Below are positions 58,851-64,000 of a DNA stretch of 64,000 bases, in pieces. The DNA comes from UBA1672 sp964351365. Its GTDB lineage: Bacteria > Pseudomonadota > Alphaproteobacteria > Micavibrionales > Micavibrionaceae. The stretch covers positions 1 through 64,000 of the forward strand of contig CAYGNP010000011.1 of the NCBI GenBank assembly GCA_964351365.1. Direction: 5' to 3'. Numbering within the stretch: the stretch's first letter is position 1; the number at the start of each line of letters is the position of its first letter. The notes beneath the pieces were generated by a model. The model worked only from the letters and a program-made list of their open reading frames with translations, searched no databases and had not been told where the DNA came from. Both the position numbers and the translations under genes were made by a program.

Positions 58851-58871
58851 TTTGATTATAGTACAATATTC

Positions 58872-59615
58872 CTAAAATTCATAGCCTAATTTGAGGGAAT
58901 ATTTTGTGTCGCTTTCACGCACGCCGGGGGCGGGGGCGTTGTCCCAGTCGAAATCAACCTGCGCGGAGCCGGTCAGGATTTTTGCAATCGGGAAGCGCAC
59001 GCCCATTTCGCTGTCGAAGAGGAAGCCTTCGGTGTCGTCTACGGGAAGGGAGAAATCATGCTTGTAGAAAAGCTGGAGCGTTTCATCAATGATTTTTTGG
59101 TCGTAATCCAAACCCCATGACAGGGCCGCGGATTCTTCGCTGTCGCCGTTTTCAAATTCATCGGCTACGTAGTCGAGACCAATGCGTGTTGAGAGGTTAA
59201 GGGGATCAGTTTCGTAGAATTGATATCCTACGAAGGGACCAATTTTGATGCGGCTGTCGAGGTCTGCTATGTCGTCTTGCTCATAGCTGATGCGGCCACC
59301 GGCAAAATATTGTGTGTCGATGAATCGTTCATATTCGCCATAGATCATGTATTCGTCTTCGGTTGTTTCGCCTTCATCTTCGGCGAAGCGCACTTCTCCG
59401 CCAAGTGTGTAGCGGTTTTTTCCGGTTTTGGCTTTGGCTAGTCCGTCGAATAATATGGATTTGCTGTTGGTGTTGCCGTCTGTTACAAGGCCGCCGAAAT
59501 TCACGCGGCCTGACCATGTTGTCAATTTTTCGGGTTTCTTTGACTCTTGCGCGAATGTTACCGTTGGTAGGTATAAGGCGGCCAAGGCACAAAGTGCCAG
59601 TGTTTGAGCTTTCAT
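58872..59615 (-). CDS. DUF481 outer-membrane beta-barrel protein
   Basis: The 247-residue protein has a Sec signal (QTLALCALAALYLPTVTFA). It continues as alternating amphipathic strands (YTLGGEVRFAEDEGETTEDEYMIYG) ending with Tyr-Glu-Phe, a typical outer-membrane C-terminal Phe. This matches the DUF481 family (YdiY-like), whose transport role is unclear. It is very acidic (many Asp and Glu in the loops). It sits alone between serC and serA, divergent from serA. Confidence 0.88.
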   Translation of the reverse strand: MKAQTLALCALAALYLPTVTFAQESKKPEKLTTWSGRVNFGGLVTDGNTNSKSILFDGLAKAKTGKNRYTLGGEVRFAEDEGETTEDEYMIYGEYERFIDTQYFAGGRISYEQDDIADLDSRIKIGPFVGYQFYETDPLNLSTRIGLDYVADEFENGDSEESAALSWGLDYDQKIIDETLQLFYKHDFSLPVDDTEGFLFDSEMGVRFPIAKILTGSAQVDFDWDNAPAPGVRESDTKYSLKLGYEF

Positions 59616-59699
59616 CTCTCATCCTTTTAATTGGTTATGTTAATGTTAAGAGTTGGTTATAGTGGTCTGAGCTTCAGAATCAACCCCTTGTTTTACCAT

Positions 59700-59728
59700 T
59701 TGACAAAGTTTGCGGATTGTCTTAGTGA
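59700..59728 (+). promoter_or_regulatory. Candidate promoter of serA
   Basis: A perfect -35 TTGACA (59700-59705) with 17-base spacing to a weak -10 TAGTGA (59723-59728), about 45 bases before the serA ATG. Confidence 0.5.
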
Positions 59729-59771
59729 TTTAGGCCTGTTTCCCTAAACAAGACAAAAATAGGAGCTATGA

Positions 59772-61349
59772 ATGCCAAAAGTCTTAATCAGCGATAAGCT
59801 GGACCCACTTGCTGTGGAAATTTTCGAAAAAGCGGGCGTGACCGTTGATTTTAAAGCCGGTCTATCTCCCGAAGAGCAACTCAAAATTATCGATCAGTAT
59901 GACGGGCTTGCGATCCGTTCGGAGACGAAGGTCACGGCGGAGATGATTGCCAAAGGTAAAAACCTTAAAGTGATTGGCCGCGCCGGTATTGGCGTGGATA
60001 ACGTCGATATTCCGGCTGCGACAGCGGCGGGCGTGGTTGTGATGAATACGCCCTTTGGGAATTCGATTACAACAGCCGAGCATGCTATTGCGATGATGAT
60101 GGCGCTGGCGCGCGAGATTCCGCAAGCCAATGAAAGCACGCATGCGGGTAAGTGGGAGAAGAAGCGCTTTATGGGCGCGGAGCTTTATAACAAGACTTGC
60201 GGTGTGATCGGGTGCGGGAATATCGGATCGATTGCGGCGGATCGTGCGGTTGGTTTGAAGATGAAAGTCATTGCGTATGACCCGTTTTTGAGCGAAGAGC
60301 GCGCGGCGGAGTTGGGCGTTGAGAAGGTGGAGCTTGAGGATTTATTCAAGCGTGCGGATTTTATTACGATCCATGTGCCGAAAAACGAGCACACGTCCGG
60401 TTTGATCAATAAGAAAACGCTAGCCAAGATGAAAGATGGCGTTCGCATTGTGAATTGTGCGCGCGGCGGGATTATCGTTGAGGCGGATCTTCTTGAGGCT
60501 CTGAATTCAGGCAAGGTTGCGGGCGCGGCGCTCGATGTGTTCGAGGTGGAGCCAGCCAAGGATAATATTCTTTTTGGGCACGAGCGCGTTATTTGCACAC
60601 CGCATCTTGGCGCAGCAACCACGGAGGCGCAGGTGAATGTGGCGTTGCAGGTGGCTGAGCAGATGGCGGATTATCTGATGAACGGGGCAGTGACGAACGC
60701 GCTGAATATGCCTTCTATTTCTGCGGAGGATGCGCCGAAGCTCAAGCCCTATATCAAGCTTGCGGAGCAGCTCGGTCAGTTTGCCGGGCAGATTACCGAC
60801 CATACGATTAAATCCATCGAGATTGAGTATTGCGGTACGATTACGTCGGTGAAGACTGATCCGATTACGTCAACTTTGATTGCGCATTTGCTGGGGACGC
60901 AGATGGAGGCAGTGAATATGGTGAATGCGTTGCAGATTGCGGAGAGTAAGGGCATTCAGATTAAGCAATCCTATGATAATGACGGGCAGAACTGGCGCTC
61001 CATGATTAATGTGGTTGTGCAGACCACCGAGCGTAAACGCAATGTTACGGGCACTTTGTTTACCGGTAAGGAGCCGCGAATCGTCAACATCGAAGGCGTG
61101 CCGATTGAGGTGGCGTTGTCTGCGAATATGCTGTTTATCCGCAATATCGATAAGCCGGGCTTGATTGGTGGCTTAGGCACGATATTGGCAGATGCCGGGC
61201 AGAATATCGCCGATTTCCGTCTTGGCCGCCAGGAGCAGGGCAAGCATGCGGTGTGTCTTGTGTCTCTGGACGGGCCGCTATCGGATGATCTGTTTAAGAA
61301 AATTTCGGACTTGCCGCAGATTGAAAGCGTGAAGCGGTTGAGCTTTTAA
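59772..61349 (+). CDS. serA: D-3-phosphoglycerate dehydrogenase (long form)
   Basis: SerA commits 3-phosphoglycerate to serine synthesis using NAD. The 525-residue protein is the long type: catalytic and NAD domains with IGRAGIGVDNVD and GCGNIG (147-152), NCARGGII with the catalytic Arg, and TPHLGAAT with the catalytic His. An intervening substrate-binding domain (about 320-450) and a C-terminal ACT domain (FIRNIDKPGLIGGLGTILAD) follow, the latter usually giving serine feedback control. AGGAGC lies before the ATG. A strong hairpin terminator follows. Confidence 0.97.
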   Translation: MPKVLISDKLDPLAVEIFEKAGVTVDFKAGLSPEEQLKIIDQYDGLAIRSETKVTAEMIAKGKNLKVIGRAGIGVDNVDIPAATAAGVVVMNTPFGNSITTAEHAIAMMMALAREIPQANESTHAGKWEKKRFMGAELYNKTCGVIGCGNIGSIAADRAVGLKMKVIAYDPFLSEERAAELGVEKVELEDLFKRADFITIHVPKNEHTSGLINKKTLAKMKDGVRIVNCARGGIIVEADLLEALNSGKVAGAALDVFEVEPAKDNILFGHERVICTPHLGAATTEAQVNVALQVAEQMADYLMNGAVTNALNMPSISAEDAPKLKPYIKLAEQLGQFAGQITDHTIKSIEIEYCGTITSVKTDPITSTLIAHLLGTQMEAVNMVNALQIAESKGIQIKQSYDNDGQNWRSMINVVVQTTERKRNVTGTLFTGKEPRIVNIEGVPIEVALSANMLFIRNIDKPGLIGGLGTILADAGQNIADFRLGRQEQGKHAVCLVSLDGPLSDDLFKKISDLPQIESVKRLSF

Positions 61350-61361
61350 TTTTACGAGAGG

Positions 61362-61388
61362 GAGCGGCTTTTGAGCCGCTCTTTTTAT
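61362..61388 (+). terminator. Intrinsic terminator after serA
   Basis: GAGCGGCT (61362-61369) and AGCCGCTC (61374-61381) pair perfectly around TTTG, followed by a T-run. Confidence 0.92.
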
Positions 61389-61414
61389 TTGTGCACGGGT
61401 TATTTGTGCACGGG
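61385..61414. repeat. Perfect 15-base tandem duplication
   Basis: Two adjacent identical copies of TTATTTGTGCACGGG lie at 61385-61399 and 61400-61414, just after the serA terminator. Each contains the palindrome GTGCAC. The rest of the AT-rich 285-base gap before the TolC gene holds no other feature that I can name. Confidence 0.85.
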
Positions 61415-61633
61415 AGTTTTTCTATAAAAACGCATTAAAATTTGGCTGTAAAGGATTTGTATACTATTTTGTAGTATCTTACAAATCGTGTAGAGTGCTT
61501 GATACTAATGTGTTCTTCACAGGTGTATAAATTAATTAGGGTTTGTGCGCTTTTTGTAAAATTTCCAGCTGTCTCTACAGCGAATCTTGAGTTCCTGCGT
61601 TTTTTTAAGCCAATTACCTAAGGGGTCGTTATC

Positions 61634-63028
61634 GTGCGTATGAATAAAAAATTTAAGATGGTTTGTTTGTCTTCTGTGGCTTGTGCTGCTCTGTTTTTAG
61701 GGAGTATTCAGGCAAAATCCGAGGAGAATAAGTTCTTAACATTGCGTGATGCAGTGGCAGTTGGACTTTTGAGTAATCCGGAATATGCTTCGGCGGCCTC
61801 TGAGCGCCTAGCGACGGATCAACGTCTTGAGCAAGGTAAAGCGCTTTTCCTTCCGGTTGTGGATGTGAATGGGGATTTAGGGTTTGAATATACAGATAAT
61901 ATAACGACGCGCGCGGGAACAGATGATGATACTGAAACCCTTAATCGTACGCAGATAGGATTGACGGTAACACAATTGCTTTTTGATGGTTGGGAGTCAC
62001 ATTATGAAGTTTTGCGCCAAAAGGCGCTTGTTAACTCTGCAACTGAGCGAGCACGTGATGCGGCAGAGTCAGTGGGTGCGGCGATTGTTTCGGCCTATTT
62101 GGATGTTTTACGTCAGCGTCAGCTTTTGTTGATCTCACGGGATAACGTCAAGCAGCATAAGGATTTTCTTGTACTTGTGCGTGATGGTGTGCAAGCCGGG
62201 CGACTGACCAAAGCAGATGAGGAGCAGGTTTTGGCCCGCTTGTCGCGAGCACAGACTAATGAATCCTCTTCAATGCAGGCTTTGCGTAATGCACAATCGA
62301 CTTATCAGCGTGCCGTTGGGAGTATGGCTGGCGATCTTGAGTTGCCTGTTATTCCTTATGATGGTCTGGAGCAAGATGTTGAGCTTGAGGTTATCCGGGC
62401 GCTGGCAAATAACCCGCAGCTTGATGCTTTTGCTGCAGAGATTGAGGCTGCTTATGCGCAAGCGAAGGGCACTGAATCGGCCTTTTATCCGCAGTTTGAT
62501 TTGCAGCTAAGCGCGAATAATTCTGATGATGTTGGTGGTGTTGAGGAGCGCGATACATCGGCTTCTGCACTGGTTGTTATGCGATGGAATCTCTATCGTG
62601 GGGGCGGAGATGTTGCGCGTACAAGAGAATTTTTGCATAGACATCAGCAATCCAAGCAGGCCAGAAGAGAGGCGGCGCGGAGTTTAGAGGATAATATTCG
62701 CCAAACCTGGGCACGTATGGTTGCAGCATCGGAGCAGGCGCAATATCTGGCAGAGCAATCAAATGCCAATGAGGAAGTGGTTAAAGCGTATAAAGATCAG
62801 TTTGATCTGGGGCGGCGCACATTACTGGATGTTCTGGATGCGCAGAATGAGCTTTTTGTGACGCAGAGCAATACGGTTAATTCCGAGTTTACTGAAATGG
62901 TTGCAGTTTATTCTTTGTTATCTCTTAAGGGTCAGTTGCTGGCATCTCTGGGCGTTGAGACGCCTTCTGAGGCAGATCTTACAGGGAATGAAAAATGGTC
63001 TTATCAACGTAAGCAAGATGCACGCTAG
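61634..63028 (+). CDS. TolC-family outer-membrane protein of a type I secretion system
   Basis: The 464-residue protein has an N-terminal Sec signal (VCLSSVACAALFLGSIQA) and the two-fold TolC repeat: LTLRDAVAVGLLSNPEY, TVTQLLFDGWESHYEVLRQKA, VMRWNLYRGGGDVARTREF and YKDQFDLGRRTLLDVLDAQNELF. These are the marks of the LapE/AggA-type outer-membrane factors paired with LapB-like exporters. The start is a GTG at 61634 about 9 bases after AAGGGG; an ATG at 61640 is also possible. The exporter ATPase gene follows after 54 bases, in the same transcript. Confidence 0.9.
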   Translation: MRMNKKFKMVCLSSVACAALFLGSIQAKSEENKFLTLRDAVAVGLLSNPEYASAASERLATDQRLEQGKALFLPVVDVNGDLGFEYTDNITTRAGTDDDTETLNRTQIGLTVTQLLFDGWESHYEVLRQKALVNSATERARDAAESVGAAIVSAYLDVLRQRQLLLISRDNVKQHKDFLVLVRDGVQAGRLTKADEEQVLARLSRAQTNESSSMQALRNAQSTYQRAVGSMAGDLELPVIPYDGLEQDVELEVIRALANNPQLDAFAAEIEAAYAQAKGTESAFYPQFDLQLSANNSDDVGGVEERDTSASALVVMRWNLYRGGGDVARTREFLHRHQQSKQARREAARSLEDNIRQTWARMVAASEQAQYLAEQSNANEEVVKAYKDQFDLGRRTLLDVLDAQNELFVTQSNTVNSEFTEMVAVYSLLSLKGQLLASLGVETPSEADLTGNEKWSYQRKQDAR

Positions 63029-63082
63029 TTTTTTAAAGTTTGAGTAAAATAATTGAGTTAAAAGAGTCTGGAGGCTCTCGCT

Positions 63083-64000
63083 GTGAGTACGAATTCTGAT
63101 CATAATCCTGAACGCCCGGAGCCAGATTATCCGCAAGCGCGTCAAGATGCCTCGCCAAAAAATGTTGCAGATGATCGACCAAAGCAGCCCACGGATGACT
63201 GGGCTTTGCAAGTTGACCGGATGGCGATTAATAGCCCACTTATTGAATGTTTGAGGCTTTTGGCGGGCCATTATGGCCGTCGTGCAAGTGTGACTTCGCT
63301 TACAGCGGGTTTGCCGATTGCTGCGCAGGGTATTACGCCGTATTTGTTTGTTTGCGCAGCAGAGCGTGCGGATTTGCAGGCTAAGTTGATGGAGCGTTCT
63401 CTAGAGTCACTCTCGATTGCGCCAAATTTGCCGTGCATTATTGTTTTGAATGATAATCAGGCTTGTATTGTCTGGGAGATCCGTCATCCAAAAGGGCATG
63501 ATCCGCAGCAAAAAAATGGCAAGATGAGCGATATTCATCCAAAGACCAAGTTTTTGGTTCAGTTTTCCGAGACGGCCGATGAAAAGCAAATTATGACCTT
63601 GGAGCAATTGAATTTGCTTTACACGGGTTACAGCTTTTTTATTCGGCCAACGGCGCGTAGTGATGATCGTGCGGGGCCGGCTGTTATTGATACAGGGCAG
63701 GATTGGTTCTGGGCGAATTTCTGGAAGAATAAAACGCTTTATATCGAGGTCGGTATTGCGGCGGTGATGATTAACGTTTTTGCGCTGGCGAGTTCTATTT
63801 TCATCATGAATGTTTATGATCGCGTTGTGCCTAATAGCGCGTTTGATACGTTATATGCCATGACTCTTGGTATTTTGATCGTTTATATTTTTGATTTTTT
63901 ACTTAAAAGCTTACGCTCACATTTTTTAGATTATGCCGGAAAGAAAGCGGATATCAAGATATCGGCGCTTTTGTTTGAGCAGGTTATGGGTATGACCATG
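63083..64000 (+). CDS. Type I secretion ABC permease/ATPase, LapB-like (5' part, runs off the window)
   Basis: I translated this open frame from the GTG at 63083, behind GGAGG at 63070-63074; it is still open at the window end (306 residues). A polar N-terminal stretch is followed by a C39-peptidase-like domain (about 55-190: SPLIECLRLLAGHYGRRAS, GLPIAAQGITPYLFVCAAERA) of the non-cleaving type used to hold substrates. Then come the first transmembrane helices of the ABC exporter (IEVGIAAVMINVFALASSIFIMNVYDRVVPN, FDTLYAMTLGILIVYIFDFLLK). The nucleotide-binding domain lies beyond the window. With the TolC upstream it makes a conventional type I system; the HlyD and substrate genes should follow. 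Confidence 0.92.
   Translation, partial: MSTNSDHNPERPEPDYPQARQDASPKNVADDRPKQPTDDWALQVDRMAINSPLIECLRLLAGHYGRRASVTSLTAGLPIAAQGITPYLFVCAAERADLQAKLMERSLESLSIAPNLPCIIVLNDNQACIVWEIRHPKGHDPQQKNGKMSDIHPKTKFLVQFSETADEKQIMTLEQLNLLYTGYSFFIRPTARSDDRAGPAVIDTGQDWFWANFWKNKTLYIEVGIAAVMINVFALASSIFIMNVYDRVVPNSAFDTLYAMTLGILIVYIFDFLLKSLRSHFLDYAGKKADIKISALLFEQVMGMTM

Noticed and set aside
1..64000. Mobile elements, prophage, CRISPR arrays or restriction-modification genes
   Set aside because: I found no transposase, integrase, phage structural gene, regularly spaced repeats or defence-gene motif in any plausible coding frame.

Overview
The window reads as a chromosomal segment of an alphaproteobacterium of moderate G+C. 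The main evidence is the block ahcY - divL-type kinase - tsaE - murU-like - addB - addA - trxA, an arrangement typical of that class, with a DivL kinase that carries tyrosine in place of the phospho-accepting histidine. A SurA-RsmA pair and an NDUFA9-like protein agree with this. I cannot fix the genus; an uncultured or Micavibrio/Rhodospirillales-like lineage is only a guess. No insertion sequence, prophage, CRISPR array or rRNA was seen; there is one tRNA gene (Ser, GGA).

Layout. 1-0.7 kb: two small unknown genes. 0.8-13.8 kb: S-adenosylhomocysteine recycling, an SGNH hydrolase, DivL, TsaE, a sugar nucleotidyltransferase, the AddAB recombination nuclease and thioredoxin. 13.9-21.7 kb: HIT protein, YifB/ComM ATPase, two unknown genes, a diguanylate cyclase, a UvrD/PcrA helicase and a DUF1223 protein. 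21.8-29.6 kb: NDUFA9-like protein, SurA, RsmA, guanylate kinase, an SDR, two glycosyltransferases, an alpha/beta hydrolase and a small membrane protein. 29.8-32.5 kb: tRNA-Ser, a probable non-haem iron oxygenase and glutathionylspermidine synthetase/amidase.

32.5-45.7 kb (minus strand) is the most unusual part: one apparent operon encoding a 2439-residue secreted or surface protein (LEPR motif, DUF4347, about eight DUF11-like repeats, SdrD-B-like and cadherin-like domains, acidic tail), a TolC lipoprotein, an HlyD adaptor, a GAF-like/HlyD protein and an M50 metalloprotease fused to an HlyD adaptor. The locus has no ABC ATPase. I read it as a candidate dedicated export and processing system.

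45.8-52.7 kb (minus strand): an OmpR-type two-component system followed by a lipid-modifying cluster (FAD oxidoreductase, DUF1365, cyclopropane fatty acid synthase-like methyltransferase, chalcone-isomerase-like, DUF3833, SDR). 52.9-55.3 kb: Hsp20, an AsmA-like protein and an RsmC-like methyltransferase. 55.3-61.4 kb: a single-domain Clp-type AAA+ ATPase behind serB, then serC, a DUF481 porin-like protein and serA, so all three serine-biosynthesis genes lie together. 61.6-64 kb: a TolC and the start of a LapB-type ABC exporter, a conventional type I secretion locus cut by the window end.

The region is compact. Five of the eleven convergent gene pairs have stop codons interlocked in a 4-base TTAA or TTAG. 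No stretch longer than 300 bases lacks a gene.
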